A stretch of DNA of 64,000 nucleotides from Leptospira vanthielii serovar Holland str. Waz Holland = ATCC 700522 (GTDB lineage Bacteria; Spirochaetota; Leptospiria; Leptospirales; Leptospiraceae), in assembly GCF_000332455.1 (NCBI RefSeq), contig NZ_AOGY02000014.1, forward strand, positions 124,001-188,000, given 5' to 3'. The notes under the pieces were generated by a model. The model saw only the letters and a list, made by a program, of their open reading frames with translations, did no database searches and was not told the DNA's origin. Of the stretch, positions 26,790 to 35,831 are shown one piece after another (positions within the stretch are counted from its first letter, which is position 1; the number at the start of each line of letters is the position of its first letter). The translations under genes and the position numbers were made by a program.

Positions 26790-28424
26790 TTATTTTTGCG
26801 GAGTGGAATTATCTCCCAAAAACTTAGGTCCATAATTTCCTTCTCGGTCTGTGTGAGTCCGGTCAGACTTTGGACTTTCAAAGGTATAGTGTTGTTCTAT
26901 ATTGGTTTTGAAAGGTGCATTCTCTGGCGATTCACCGTATTGGTGGAGTTCACCAATTCTTAAATCCGACCGGGGGTGTTTGCCGAGCCTACCTGAAAAT
27001 CGAAAGAAAGATGCCAACTTGGGATCTACCCTATGATGGCCGTCAGGGTCTTTGTCTGCAGTTTGGCCGACCCAACCCGGTTCTTCCCAAGCTATTAGTT
27101 TTTCAATTCGTCCTTTGATCATAGAACGTGCATCTACAAACTGAGTTTCTGACTTCTCAGTTTCCGGTTCGGAAATTTCATGAGGACTAGAATTCTTTTT
27201 GATTCCAGAACCAATTTTAACATTCGTTAAATCTTTCTCGGTTATATCTTTTGGAACAATCAGGATAGATGTTTCTGGATTCAAACTTGGAAACACATCC
27301 CAAGGATCAGAAATATAATTAAACAAGGCATTCCCTGCATGCAGTTTAACCGTATAATCGCCATAAGCTGATGTTGGATTCCCTCCATCGGAACCCATAT
27401 TGCCTTTCGCCACATAAAGAATAGGGTGATTTTTTACGGAATTGATATTTCGAAAATCTGTATCGAGTAGGATATGATCATGTCCAGTCAGTAGTATTCT
27501 TTTTGGTTTGCCCTCTTTTGAGATGAGGAGAGCATAGGATTCTAAATCTCCTTGGTGGATGTTTCCAAACTTTGTGGGTCCTTCGTTCCAATCATACCAA
27601 ATCCAATAGGAAATGACCATATCTCCATTCCCCACTTCATACCAATAGTTACTGTTGTCTCTAAATCCAGGAAGCGCTTCCTTCTGTGTTCCCGAGACAG
27701 TTGTATTGGCATAACGCACGTGATAGTATAAATGGGTTTGTTTTTCTGTTTCTCTTAGGTCAGGAAATTCCACATAGTTCCATGTGGTTTGGCCTTTTGT
27801 TTTGCGGCGAATGTCTTTATTGGGAAGTATGTATTCTTTGGGCTGAAAATAGTTTGCATACTTTTCGATATTAGTCGGTAAATATTTTTTATCTTTATGA
27901 AAGACAAGAATGGGCGAAAACTTTGCAGCGAGCTCCTGTTGTTTGCGATCGGAAATTAAGTTCTCTTGGCTTACAAAAGTAAACTCATGTTTTATGTTAG
28001 GATTTTTGAAAAGAGAATCTGTATTTTGAATCCAATAAGGATTGTGGCCAGGAGAGTACTTTCCATGGACTTTTTGAATTCCTTCAATGCTAATTGCGAG
28101 ATGGGTCCAATTGTTTGGTAATTCTTGAGGAAATGTAATTTGTTCCAGAGATGATCCAATGATAGAATTTGATTTATATGAATGTATTGATACAGGCGTA
28201 TAACAGTCTTTAGCAATCGTTGAAGGGCAAAAATAAAATTTCAGTGAATAAGAAATAGTTTCCCCTTTTAATTCCTTGGGAATCGATTTGAGTTTTAAAT
28301 CAAATCTAATGGTCTTTCTTAGAGAGGATATGGTTTTTTGTTCATTCGAACTAGAACAAAAAACTGTTATTAGAATAAATACAGCTAACGATAGATAAAT
28401 GGTAATTTTGGCGAATGGTTTCAT
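26790..28424 (-). CDS. Putative lipoprotein with a VPS62-like domain
   Basis: A 544-residue lipoprotein: N-terminal signal with ITVFCSSS, cysteine near residue 23. Residues 30-150 form a beta-rich domain. From about 165 a VPS62/DUF946-like region follows, with KFSPILVFHKDKKYLP, a WYDWNEGPTKFGNIHQGDLESY block in place of the usual HEGDWE, and HPILYVAKGNMGS. C-terminally GRLGKHPRS and FESPKSDRTHTDREG occur. The domain is often seen in secreted proteins of unknown role. Family assignment is from memory of the motif order, so moderate. Confidence 0.6.
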   Translation of the reverse strand: MKPFAKITIYLSLAVFILITVFCSSSNEQKTISSLRKTIRFDLKLKSIPKELKGETISYSLKFYFCPSTIAKDCYTPVSIHSYKSNSIIGSSLEQITFPQELPNNWTHLAISIEGIQKVHGKYSPGHNPYWIQNTDSLFKNPNIKHEFTFVSQENLISDRKQQELAAKFSPILVFHKDKKYLPTNIEKYANYFQPKEYILPNKDIRRKTKGQTTWNYVEFPDLRETEKQTHLYYHVRYANTTVSGTQKEALPGFRDNSNYWYEVGNGDMVISYWIWYDWNEGPTKFGNIHQGDLESYALLISKEGKPKRILLTGHDHILLDTDFRNINSVKNHPILYVAKGNMGSDGGNPTSAYGDYTVKLHAGNALFNYISDPWDVFPSLNPETSILIVPKDITEKDLTNVKIGSGIKKNSSPHEISEPETEKSETQFVDARSMIKGRIEKLIAWEEPGWVGQTADKDPDGHHRVDPKLASFFRFSGRLGKHPRSDLRIGELHQYGESPENAPFKTNIEQHYTFESPKSDRTHTDREGNYGPKFLGDNSTPQK

Positions 28425-28440
28425 TTGGTTTTTTAAGGCA

Positions 28441-28468
28441 TAAAAAAACCCCTGTTTCCAGGGGTTTT
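28441..28468 (-). terminator. Strong terminator of the lysine-rich protein gene
   Basis: A perfect 10-bp stem, AAAACCCCTG (28445-28454) and CAGGGGTTTT (28459-28468), surrounds TTTC. On the minus strand a run of seven or more T follows. It ends transcription of the gene at 28491-28742, only 17 nt upstream of the lipoprotein start. Confidence 0.9.
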
Positions 28469-28490
28469 GGTTTGAGATGAGACGAAAAGA

Positions 28491-28742
28491 TTACTCAGCG
28501 TCTTTTTTTGCTTTTTTCTCTTTTTTGGCTTTCTTAGCTTTTTTAGCCTTTTTTGCGCCATCTTTGTTATTCTTTTTCTCTTTTTTCTCACCGTCTTTGT
28601 TGTTCATTTTTTCTTTTTTAGGTTTAACGGTTTCAGAAGCTTCATCGGCTTGCATAGTCGGTTCTTCGTCTGCTTCTGTTTGAGCAAACAGACCAAAAGT
28701 GCTGAAAGAGAATAGAGTGAGAATCACAAGAAATTTTTTCAT
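28491..28742 (-). CDS. Exported lysine-rich low-complexity protein
   Basis: An 83-residue protein: signal peptide MKKFLVILTLFSFSTFGLFA, then an acidic stretch (QTEADEEPTMQADEASE), then a lysine-rich tail of KKAKKAKK units. The block NNKDGxKK occurs twice in tandem. The mature protein is about 40 percent lysine and should be disordered and extremely basic at its end. GAGGT lies 6 nt before the ATG, and a strong terminator follows. Such tails may bind DNA, lipopolysaccharide or acidic polymers in the periplasm; the role here is unknown. Confidence 0.75.
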   Translation of the reverse strand: MKKFLVILTLFSFSTFGLFAQTEADEEPTMQADEASETVKPKKEKMNNKDGEKKEKKNNKDGAKKAKKAKKAKKEKKAKKDAE

Positions 28743-28823
28743 TTTTTACCTCGTATCGAATGTGCGACCAATTAGATACTATTTGGACGATTAGACAATC
28801 GTAAATTTAGAGGTTTTTGTGAA

Positions 28824-30209
28824 TTATTTACCTACACAAAATTTACTAAAAATTCTGCCAAGGATTTCTTCATTATCCACATGACCGTTGACTTCACCAA
28901 TTTCTTTCAGGGAAGAATTGATTTCTTGGATATAAATTTCTGCGGGAGCTCCATCTTCCATAAGATGAATGGCTTCTGATAAACTAGATTCGATTTTTTG
29001 AATGTGATACCTTTGTCTATCTTCTAACAAAACTACATCTTCTGCGTTATCTTGGGATGTGAGTTTTGTTTTTAAAAGTTCTAATAAATGAGAAATTCCC
29101 ACTTTTGTTTTACAAGAAATTTCCGTAATCTCTAACTCAAATTCTTTTTGTAGGCTTTCCAACTGATTCGGATCCCAATCATTCTGCTTTTGATCAATTT
29201 TATTGGCAACAAGGATGGCACCATGGAGTCTTTCTTTATGTTTTGATAAAAACGAACTTTTGTCGAATGGTTGGGAGCTGTCAATGAGAAGTAGTTTCAC
29301 ATTAGCACTGTCGGCTTCTCGTTTGCTTCGTTCAATTCCCATCTGTTCAATGTTATCCGATGTTTCTCGGATTCCTGCGGTATCCACGAGCCGAATGGGG
29401 ATTCCATCCAAACTCAATTCTTCGGCTATATAATCTCTGGTTGTACCGGGAATGTCGGAGATAATCGAACGATCCTTGCCAATGAGTAAATTCATTAAGC
29501 TGGATTTTCCTGTGTTGGGTTCTCCAAATAAAACGACGGTAGATTGTAAAATTAAAGTTTCTGCTCGTTCTGAATCTTGGATTAACTTCGAACAAAGATT
29601 CTTGAGTGAGATCATCCGATTTTTTCTTTCTTCCAAACTTTCAAAGTTAAGGTCTTCTGTGGAAAAATCAATTTCAGCTTCGCACTCTGCTTTGAGTGAA
29701 ATGAGATCACTTCTGATTTTGGAACTTAACTTTGTGATTTCCCCAAACACATTTTTTTGAGCCAATTCCAATTCATATCGAGAACGTGCTTCAATCAGTC
29801 GACTGATGGCTTCTGCACCGGATAGATTGATTTTTCCATTCAGATACGCTCTTTTGGTAAACTCACCCTTCTGTGCCGGGCGGGCTCCCTTTTCAAAAAG
29901 GATTTGTAAACCACGTTTGAGAAGGATTGGATTTCCATGTAAATGAAACTCAGCTAAGTCTTCACCTGTATAGGAGTTAGGTGATGGGAAATAGAAAAAA
30001 ACAATTTGGTCGAGAGGTTTTTCTGCATCTACAAAATCGCAGAAAATAGCAGTTCTTTTTTGGTTTTTAATAAATTCTTCGGTGAGGGGAGCGGCGTTCT
30101 TTTGGAGAACAGAAAGGGCAATGGGCAATACGGCAGAACCCGATACCCGAAGGATGCCAATCGCTCCGGGACCTGAGGCAGTGGACAATGCCGCAATGGT
30201 ATCAATCAA
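28824..30209 (-). CDS. mnmE: tRNA modification GTPase MnmE
   Basis: With MnmG it forms the xm5U modification at the tRNA wobble uridine. The 461-residue protein has the N-terminal folate-binding domain ([12 protein letters not shown]), a helical domain, and a GTPase domain inserted near residue 220. That domain shows [21 protein letters not shown] and NKID; the chain ends in FCVGK, with the catalytic cysteine. The start is TTG at 30209, overlapping the jag stop by 8 nt, with AAGAAG upstream. It is the last gene of the rpmH-rnpA-yidD-yidC-jag-mnmE cluster. Confidence 0.97.
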   Translation of the reverse strand: MIDTIAALSTASGPGAIGILRVSGSAVLPIALSVLQKNAAPLTEEFIKNQKRTAIFCDFVDAEKPLDQIVFFYFPSPNSYTGEDLAEFHLHGNPILLKRGLQILFEKGARPAQKGEFTKRAYLNGKINLSGAEAISRLIEARSRYELELAQKNVFGEITKLSSKIRSDLISLKAECEAEIDFSTEDLNFESLEERKNRMISLKNLCSKLIQDSERAETLILQSTVVLFGEPNTGKSSLMNLLIGKDRSIISDIPGTTRDYIAEELSLDGIPIRLVDTAGIRETSDNIEQMGIERSKREADSANVKLLLIDSSQPFDKSSFLSKHKERLHGAILVANKIDQKQNDWDPNQLESLQKEFELEITEISCKTKVGISHLLELLKTKLTSQDNAEDVVLLEDRQRYHIQKIESSLSEAIHLMEDGAPAEIYIQEINSSLKEIGEVNGHVDNEEILGRIFSKFCVGK

Positions 30210-30933
30210 GATCTTCTTGGTCTACTCCGTCTGCAAAGTCTTCTACAGGAAGGCCTTTTTTAGAAGGATCTTCCAAATCTTTGTATTTATGTTTTTCTTT
30301 TGCAGAGATAACACGGACTCTTTTGAAAGTTCCGTTTCCTTCGGATCTAGTGAAAACTCTTTCGTCTTCTTGGATTGCCATGTGAACAATTCTTCGTTCA
30401 AAAGGATTCATTGGATCTAAAAGTTTAGACCTTCCTGATTTGATGACCGATGCCGCCACAGATTTTGCCAATCGAATGAGAGATAACTCGCGTTTGTCGC
30501 GGTAAGATTCAATATCTAATACAATTTTTCTATTGTGGCGAATTCTTGGGTCTACCATTAAGTTCAAAAGGAACTGGAGAGAATCTAATGTGCCCCCTCT
30601 TTTTCCAATAATGAGTCCAGATTCTTTACTAGTAAGTTCGACATAGATTTTTCCATCTACATCACCCATTCCCACTACTTCCGCAGGAATTCCCATTTTT
30701 TTCAAAATGGTGATGATCACTCCATGGATGATTTTTTCGGATGGGATGTCGTTGTTGGCAACAAACGCGCGTACAACGGCTGGTTTTTTTTGTGTGATTC
30801 CCAAAAATCCGGATTTTCCGGAATCAACTACTTCGAATCGCAAATCGCCTGGTTGGAGGCGAAGAGTTTCTAAAGAGTATTCTTCCGCCTCACTTTTAGT
30901 TTTTCCTTCGGCTTCGAAAATGTAATTATTCAT
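30202..30933 (-). CDS. jag: Jag/KhpB RNA-binding protein
   Basis: A 243-residue cytoplasmic RNA-binding protein. It has an N-terminal Jag_N domain ([19 protein letters not shown], residues 6-24), a KH domain with the GKRGG loop near residue 120, and an R3H domain with [11 protein letters not shown] near 200. The acidic end carries DQEDLD. Proteins of this family bind small and messenger RNAs and affect cell division and elongation in other bacteria. It lies 28 nt after yidC, the usual neighbour, and its stop overlaps the mnmE start. Confidence 0.95.
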   Translation of the reverse strand: MNNYIFEAEGKTKSEAEEYSLETLRLQPGDLRFEVVDSGKSGFLGITQKKPAVVRAFVANNDIPSEKIIHGVIITILKKMGIPAEVVGMGDVDGKIYVELTSKESGLIIGKRGGTLDSLQFLLNLMVDPRIRHNRKIVLDIESYRDKRELSLIRLAKSVAASVIKSGRSKLLDPMNPFERRIVHMAIQEDERVFTRSEGNGTFKRVRVISAKEKHKYKDLEDPSKKGLPVEDFADGVDQEDLD

Positions 30934-30961
30934 CTGTGATCTTCCTTGTTAAACAATGATT

Positions 30962-32917
30962 TCATTTTTTCTTTTTGTTCTGGTTTCTAAATCCAGGTCG
31001 GGCAACCGTCGTAGCGTTGTTTGCTGGTTCTGGCCCATTATTTTTTGGTTTTTTGTCTTCCGATTTTCCAAACTTGTTTGTATACACTTGTTGGGCAATG
31101 GATAGGATGTTTTGCATTGTCCAATACATAGTCACACCGGCAGGCATCGACCAGAAGAAGTATAACATGATGACAGGCATCATATACATCATCATTTTTT
31201 GGTTAGGATCTGTAGACACTGTTGTCATTCGAGACTGAACTACTTGAGTTGCTACCATGATGAGTGGTAGGATGTTGATGGCAAGGGCACCAATAAAAGC
31301 TAACTTGGGAGTTGTATAAACCGTGTCTGGTTCACTTAAATCTTTGATCCATAAAAATGGGGAATTCCAAAGATCCACTGTATCAGAAAATGCGGTATAA
31401 AGGGCGATAAAGATAGGAATTTGGATGAGCATCGGAAGGCAACCCGCCATTGGGTTTGTTCCGTTCTTTTTGTACAACTCTACCGTTTTTTCTTGTTTGA
31501 GTTTTGGATCATCCGCATACTTTTCATTGATGAGTTTAATTTGTGGAGATAACTCTTGCATCTTCTTCATGGATTCCGCCTGTTTTTTGTTCAGCGGATA
31601 AAATGCTAATTTGAAGAGGATAGCAAAAATAACAATGGCCCAACCGTAGTTAGGAATGACCAAGTAGATCTTTTTTAAGATCCAAACAATTCCGTTTCGA
31701 AGTGGGGTTGTAATCCCTTGGTTGAATGATTTGTCGAGCGAATCACTGAGACCAGCAAACACCGAGTCTTTGTTGATTTTTGGATCTAGTTTACCATCTC
31801 TAAAAGCAGTTCCGTCAAGTTCTCTCACTCCTACGTAGGCTGCATAATCCAAATTTACTTCTTCGCCTGGACCAAGTTTCCAATTGTCATAAACAAGAAG
31901 AACTCCCGTTTCATTTCCTTTGCGGTTATCGAGAAGCACTCCTGCGGGGTTCTCATTTAAAGGGTCAATGACACCAATGAAATAACGACTTCCTGTTCCC
32001 ACAAAGTCCACTTTATCAGTAGAACCTTTTTTGATTTCGTAACGAGTGTCTTTTCCTTCATTGGAACCAAATAGATTATCAAAAAATCCTTGGGTGCTTG
32101 TTCCGTCTACGTGGTCTTTAAAACTTCCATCTAAATAGTAGTAACGAAAGTAATGAGCATTGTCCCTATCATTAAAGTCTTCTTTTTTCTTAAGGACTGG
32201 TCCAAGGGAACTAAACGATCTAAAGTATACATCCGACTTGGATGGAGAAACATTGATGGTTTCGTTAGTTCTATTTTTTAAAGCTAAATGAAATTTAAAA
32301 TAATTTTCGGAAGGGAAAAATTGAAATTTCTTTTGAATCGTAAATTTGCCATCTAACGAAGGTGCTTCGAAGATTACTGTTTTTGTTTCTGCATTATAAC
32401 TAGAACTAAAATTTACTAAGTTATAAGCGGAAAAAGGAATGGTGTCTTTGTCTTCAATAATGTTGAAGTCAAAACCTTGTCCTCTTGTAAGTTCAACAGC
32501 CTTTTCTTTTTTTCCATCAAATTCGATTTCAAACTTAGGATCTTTCGCTATCGCAAATTCTGAACCGTCTGGTTCTTTATGGTCTTTGATATAGTATTCA
32601 GTGATTCGTCCACCTAAACTAGAAAAATGCACTAGGAAGGAATCTGTTTTTAGAGAGAACGTTTTTACATCTTCTGTTTTTACAGGATTTAATTTAGTAG
32701 TTTCCGTTGTAGGTTTTTTTAGTTCTGCTTTTGGATCTGCAGGATTTCCCACAGGTTTCTCTTTTTCAGAGCCTTCTTGTTTAGAAGTTTCGTCAGCAGC
32801 TTTTGGTTTTGGTGTTTGTGGAGGAAAGAAGAAATAGTTTATCCCCATCCATACTGCTAAACTGAGGAATAGCGCGAGGAATAAACGACTTTGTCTGTTA
32901 GTGGAATCATTTTGCAT
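30962..32917 (-). CDS. yidC: Membrane protein insertase YidC
   Basis: Inserts and folds membrane proteins alone or with SecYEG. The 651-residue Gram-negative type has TM1 near residues 10-28, a low-complexity Lys/Glu/Pro/Thr stretch to about 85, then the large periplasmic P1 domain. The conserved core lies near 415-610 with [24 protein letters not shown] and the final hairpin [10 protein letters not shown]. The C-terminal tail is basic (RNQNKKKK), as expected for ribosome contact. It begins 3 nt after the yidD stop. Confidence 0.97.
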   Translation of the reverse strand: MQNDSTNRQSRLFLALFLSLAVWMGINYFFFPPQTPKPKAADETSKQEGSEKEKPVGNPADPKAELKKPTTETTKLNPVKTEDVKTFSLKTDSFLVHFSSLGGRITEYYIKDHKEPDGSEFAIAKDPKFEIEFDGKKEKAVELTRGQGFDFNIIEDKDTIPFSAYNLVNFSSSYNAETKTVIFEAPSLDGKFTIQKKFQFFPSENYFKFHLALKNRTNETINVSPSKSDVYFRSFSSLGPVLKKKEDFNDRDNAHYFRYYYLDGSFKDHVDGTSTQGFFDNLFGSNEGKDTRYEIKKGSTDKVDFVGTGSRYFIGVIDPLNENPAGVLLDNRKGNETGVLLVYDNWKLGPGEEVNLDYAAYVGVRELDGTAFRDGKLDPKINKDSVFAGLSDSLDKSFNQGITTPLRNGIVWILKKIYLVIPNYGWAIVIFAILFKLAFYPLNKKQAESMKKMQELSPQIKLINEKYADDPKLKQEKTVELYKKNGTNPMAGCLPMLIQIPIFIALYTAFSDTVDLWNSPFLWIKDLSEPDTVYTTPKLAFIGALAINILPLIMVATQVVQSRMTTVSTDPNQKMMMYMMPVIMLYFFWSMPAGVTMYWTMQNILSIAQQVYTNKFGKSEDKKPKNNGPEPANNATTVARPGFRNQNKKKK

Positions 32918-32920
32918 AAG

Positions 32921-33148
32921 TTAACTCTTGTTAAAGGATTTCGGTAAAGGGTCATGCCCACCTTCGTGATAGGGGTGGCATTTAGAAATTCGAATCACAC
33001 TAAGAACAAACGCTTTGTACCATGGGTAGGTTTCAAATGCTTGTTTGGCGTACTCGGAACAACTTGGGGTAAACCGGCAAGCCGGAGGCAATAGGGGGGA
33101 CAGCAGTTTTTTGTAGAGGTAAATAAGAACCAAAAACAGCCGATTCAT
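32921..33148 (-). CDS. yidD: Membrane protein insertion efficiency factor YidD
   Basis: A 75-residue protein with an N-terminal amphipathic helix ([17 protein letters not shown]) and the family signature [15 protein letters not shown], then [17 protein letters not shown]. It helps YidC-dependent insertion at the inner face of the membrane. Its ATG overlaps the rnpA stop by 4 nt, and yidC follows after 3 nt, the standard arrangement. Confidence 0.96.
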   Translation of the reverse strand: MNRLFLVLIYLYKKLLSPLLPPACRFTPSCSEYAKQAFETYPWYKAFVLSVIRISKCHPYHEGGHDPLPKSFNKS

Positions 33149-33438
33149 GGGAATTGTTTTAGAACCGAAAGGAAAAAAACCTCTCGGTCTTCCTTAGATA
33201 ACTTCGCAAATCCTACCTGCGCCAATAAAGCGTAATCGTATCCTATTGGAAAAGCAGGAAGATGTTTCCGAACCAGTTCTCTCAGGATTCGTTTGGAACG
33301 GTTACGTTCAACGGCTGTTTTGTGAGTTTTATCGGGACAAAATAAAAAACTGGCAAACGGAAGGCCGTTTTTTCGAACAAGCCATCGCATCGGTGGCCTG
33401 CCCATTTTACGATTCTGACGAAAGAGTTCCTGGATTCT
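33145..33438 (-). CDS. rnpA: Ribonuclease P protein component, start codon unclear
   Basis: Protein subunit of RNase P, which matures tRNA 5' ends. The RNR-type motif [16 protein letters not shown] and the C-terminal [14 protein letters not shown] are clear. The first ATG (33405) gives only 86 residues with no ribosome site. Codons upstream in the same frame read [16 protein letters not shown], which looks like the true RnpA N-terminus, up to a TAG at 33469-33471. No ATG, GTG or TTG exists between that stop and 33405. The start shown (ATC at 33438) is one non-standard option. AGGAG at 33466-33470 and GGAG near 33457 could serve initiation farther upstream. Confidence 0.85.
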   Translation of the reverse strand, partial: RIQELFRQNRKMGRPPMRWLVRKNGLPFASFLFCPDKTHKTAVERNRSKRILRELVRKHLPAFPIGYDYALLAQVGFAKLSKEDREVFFLSVLKQFP

Positions 33439-33476
33439 GGTTGGGTCGTGAAGGGTCTCCGAAGGAAGCTCCTAAA

Positions 33477-33638
33477 TTAGAACTTTCTCCCGATTTTTTC
33501 GTCGGAAACAGTCAATTTAGCGCGTCCTTTTCTTCTTCTGGAGGCTATCACATTTCTTCCACCTGGGGTAGCCATTCTAGTTCGGAATCCGTGAGTTCTC
33601 ACGCGTTTAATATTACTCGGTTGGTACGTACGTTTCAT
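33477..33638 (-). CDS. rpmH: 50S ribosomal protein L34
   Basis: A 53-residue ribosomal protein beginning [19 protein letters not shown], with RMATPGG and RRRKGR exactly as in L34. There is a short extra tail ([14 protein letters not shown]) beyond the common 44-46 residues. The ATG at 33638 has AGGTG about 5 nt upstream. It is the first gene of the cluster, and the rnpA reading frame begins within 10-40 nt of its TAA stop, as in many bacteria. I see no tRNA or dnaA next to it. Confidence 0.97.
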   Translation of the reverse strand: MKRTYQPSNIKRVRTHGFRTRMATPGGRNVIASRRRKGRAKLTVSDEKIGRKF

Positions 33639-33847
33639 GAAACACCTAATTTATCTATATATGATCGCAAAAATATGAGGTCTTTTGAAAGGTTTTTGGT
33701 ACCCTCATGGAAGTCAAGGGGAATTGGGAAAAATGATTGGACAGTGACTTTCTTATGAGACATAAGGTAAAAAACTTTGAATCAGGTAAGTGCCTTTCTT
33801 TGGCACGACCTTTCCTGGGTGATTGGCTTTCTTGGGAGTTCCGCTAG

Positions 33848-35011
33848 ATGAGGAAAACTGCCTCCAATATTTCCTTTGTTTCGATTTGGAAAAATCCCTG
33901 CCATTTAAAATGGAGAGAGATCCAAAACCTAACCTTTTTTTTACTCCTGTTCTTCTCTATTGGGTCGAAACCACTTCTTTCTGAAACAACCCAAATTATA
34001 GATCAGAAGCAGACTCTCCCTGACTCCCAGAATGCCCGCAATTTTCAGACGGCCCTCACTGAGTCAGTTCGGTATTTTGAAAGAATGCCACCAAATACCA
34101 AAATTCGTTTGGGTGAGATTACATATTCAAAATCGGAGATGGTTGAATCGTTATTGGAACTAAAAAAAATAATGAATCCATCTTCTTTGGTGGTAGATCA
34201 AAGTTTACTTAAAAAACGATTTGAATTAAAAAATTTGAGTCCTTCCGTTGGACCACCAACTATAACAGGATATTATGAAGTACGAATCTATGGAAAAACA
34301 AAACCAGAAGGAGAATACCAATACCCAGCATTATCTCCACCATTGCTGAAACAAACCAATACTGCTCTAGAAAATCCAATTCACTTTTCTCGGGAAAAAT
34401 GGAAAGAAAAATCGGTTTGGGAAAAATATTCAAAGCCTATTGTGTTTTTGCGTTTGACCGATTTACATTTAGCACAATTGGAAGGATCAGCCTTGGTTCA
34501 GACGGAAACAAACGAATTGTTTCGTATAAATTATGCAGCGGACAATGGTCAAAATTATATCAGTCCATCCGTTTACCTTAAGGGAATTTGTCCCAGTTTA
34601 AAACCATACCAGTTAACCAATTGTATCCAATCAAAACCGAAAGAAGTTACGGAAGCGATATTTAAAAATCCAAGGTATATATTCTTTGAGAAAGAAACTC
34701 AAACAAATCCAAAAACAAAGGAAGAGGAACTTGGGCCATTGGGAAGTGGTGGAATTCGATTAGTGGCTTTTCGCTCTGTTGCGATGGACAAAAAAATTCC
34801 ATTAGGATTTCCTGTCCTTTTATCCTTTCAATCGAGTGATGAACAGGCAAACGATCGTTTGGTGTTTGTGCACGACCGTGGCAATGCGATTACTGGTGAA
34901 GGTAGGTTAGATTATTATCTGGGAAATGGAAAAGGAGTGGAAGAGGTCGCAAACAATTTATTAACTAAGGGAAAAGTAACTTTGTTACTTCCAAAAAAGA
35001 AAAACAGATAA
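33848..35011 (+). CDS. MltA-like lytic transglycosylase with 3D domain
   Basis: Probable periplasmic peptidoglycan hydrolase that cleaves the MurNAc-GlcNAc bond. The 387-residue protein has a hydrophobic segment near 28-40 after an unusually long polar N-terminus. MltA features follow: ITGYYEVRIYG, GQNYISPSVYLKG, NPRYIFFEKE, GPLGSGGIRLVAFRSVAMD and IPLGFPVLL. The final 3D-type domain has VHDRGNAITGEGRLDYYLGNG with the catalytic-type aspartates. No lipobox is evident, unlike E. coli MltA. The gap 33639-33847 to rpmH holds no other gene. Confidence 0.8.
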   Translation: MRKTASNISFVSIWKNPCHLKWREIQNLTFFLLLFFSIGSKPLLSETTQIIDQKQTLPDSQNARNFQTALTESVRYFERMPPNTKIRLGEITYSKSEMVESLLELKKIMNPSSLVVDQSLLKKRFELKNLSPSVGPPTITGYYEVRIYGKTKPEGEYQYPALSPPLLKQTNTALENPIHFSREKWKEKSVWEKYSKPIVFLRLTDLHLAQLEGSALVQTETNELFRINYAADNGQNYISPSVYLKGICPSLKPYQLTNCIQSKPKEVTEAIFKNPRYIFFEKETQTNPKTKEEELGPLGSGGIRLVAFRSVAMDKKIPLGFPVLLSFQSSDEQANDRLVFVHDRGNAITGEGRLDYYLGNGKGVEEVANNLLTKGKVTLLLPKKKNR

Positions 35012-35046
35012 CGGAAGAGAAAATAAAAAATAAATAAATTCAGAGA

Positions 35047-35703
35047 TTATTGCTCCTTTTTAATTCCATGATAAAAAATTTCAAAAAGAGTTTCGATTTC
35101 TCCTATTGGATCCATTGGCAATTTCGGAGCCAATACAAATTTAGTAATGAGTAAACTAGCACCTAAACTAAAGGAATTCCTTACGATTTGATTGGGATCT
35201 AAATCCTTTCTAATTTCCCCGATTTCTTGGAAGTAGCGAATTGCTTCGAGTGAGGTATCATATAAATTTGTTTTCCAGAGATTCCCAAAAATTTCAGCGA
35301 ACTCCTTGGAGAAAAGAAGAGCACCTAGCAGTAGTTTTAATTTTTTTGGTTCTTTGGCTACCGCTTCCCATCTTGCCTTGAGAATCATAATATACCAATC
35401 CTTAAAATTTGGTTTCAATGCTTGTAATCGTTCTTTTAGGTCTGACATATGACCGGGAACAATTGTGGACAATAGTAAACCAGATAAAATCCTTTTGTAT
35501 AAATCAAACTTTGTAGGAAAATATTTAAAGAGAGTACGTTCTGTAACACCTGCTCTTTTGGCTAATTCCGCAGTTGTGGCACCGGAAAATCCTAATTCTG
35601 CAAAAATATCTTCTGCGGCCTTGATGATGTCTTCTTCCTTCTCCGATTGCGGATTTTTATAGGCATTAAATTCATTTTGTAATAGTTTTAAGGTCAGTTT
35701 CAT
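35047..35703 (-). CDS. TetR-family transcriptional repressor
   Basis: A DNA-binding regulator of 218 residues. The HTH is in residues 25-70: IIKAAEDIFAELGFSGATT, then ELAKRAGVTERTLFKYFPTK. The helical C-terminal ligand domain follows. The ATG at 35703 is preferred to TTG at 35706, but neither has a good ribosome site. A 19-codon ORF with an excellent one overlaps this start in another frame. It diverges from the PhlG-like/GST operon, and two similar operator-like repeats lie between, so it very probably represses that operon and itself. The ligand is unknown. Confidence 0.9.
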   Translation of the reverse strand: MKLTLKLLQNEFNAYKNPQSEKEEDIIKAAEDIFAELGFSGATTAELAKRAGVTERTLFKYFPTKFDLYKRILSGLLLSTIVPGHMSDLKERLQALKPNFKDWYIMILKARWEAVAKEPKKLKLLLGALLFSKEFAEIFGNLWKTNLYDTSLEAIRYFQEIGEIRKDLDPNQIVRNSFSLGASLLITKFVLAPKLPMDPIGEIETLFEIFYHGIKKEQ

Positions 35704-35731
35704 CAAGTTCCATTCGATCCTTTTGGATCAT
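35672..35731 (-). CDS. Possible 19-codon leader peptide overlapping the TetR start
   Basis: ATG at 35731 is preceded by GGAGGG with 5 nt spacing, the best ribosome site in this area. The frame reads MIQKDRMELDETDLKTITK and stops with TGA at 35672-35674, inside the TetR gene. It overlaps the repressor start by about 32 nt in another frame. A GATCC-TTTT-GGATC inverted repeat (35716-35729) begins at its ATG. It could couple or limit TetR translation. Confidence 0.4.
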   Translation of the reverse strand: MIQKDRMELDETDLKTITK

Positions 35732-35769
35732 TTTTTCCCTCCTGTCAATTTTTTCGATTGATTTTTTGT

Positions 35770-35781
35770 ATAGTAATTACT
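35770..35781. promoter_or_regulatory. Operator-like site 1 and TetR-side -10
   Basis: ATAGTAATTACT contains the perfect palindrome AGTAATTACT. On the minus strand a -10 like TATACA (35767-35772) overlaps it. It matches site 2 at 10 of 12 positions, so both are probably bound by the adjacent TetR protein. Confidence 0.6.
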
Positions 35782-35816
35782 TTACAATTGAATTATGTTA
35801 GTATAGTGTTTACTAT
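35781..35816. promoter_or_regulatory. Operator-like site 2 and promoter of the PhlG-like/GST operon
   Basis: ATAGT-GTTT-ACTAT (35803-35816) is an inverted repeat that overlaps a plus-strand -10 TATAGT (35802-35807). A -35 TTTACA lies at 35781-35786 with a short 15-nt spacer. Transcription would begin near 35814, giving a leader of about 18 nt. Binding here would block RNA polymerase. Confidence 0.6.
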
Positions 35817-35831
35817 ATCAAGGAGATGAAT

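Noticed and set aside
33246..33758. 170-codon plus-strand open frame
   Set aside because: It lies antisense across rnpA and rpmH, both clearly recognised on the minus strand, and its product has no family character.
33789..33805. GTGCC/GGCAC inverted repeat before the MltA-like gene
   Set aside because: Only 5 bp, no T-run and no second copy; not enough for a terminator or operator.
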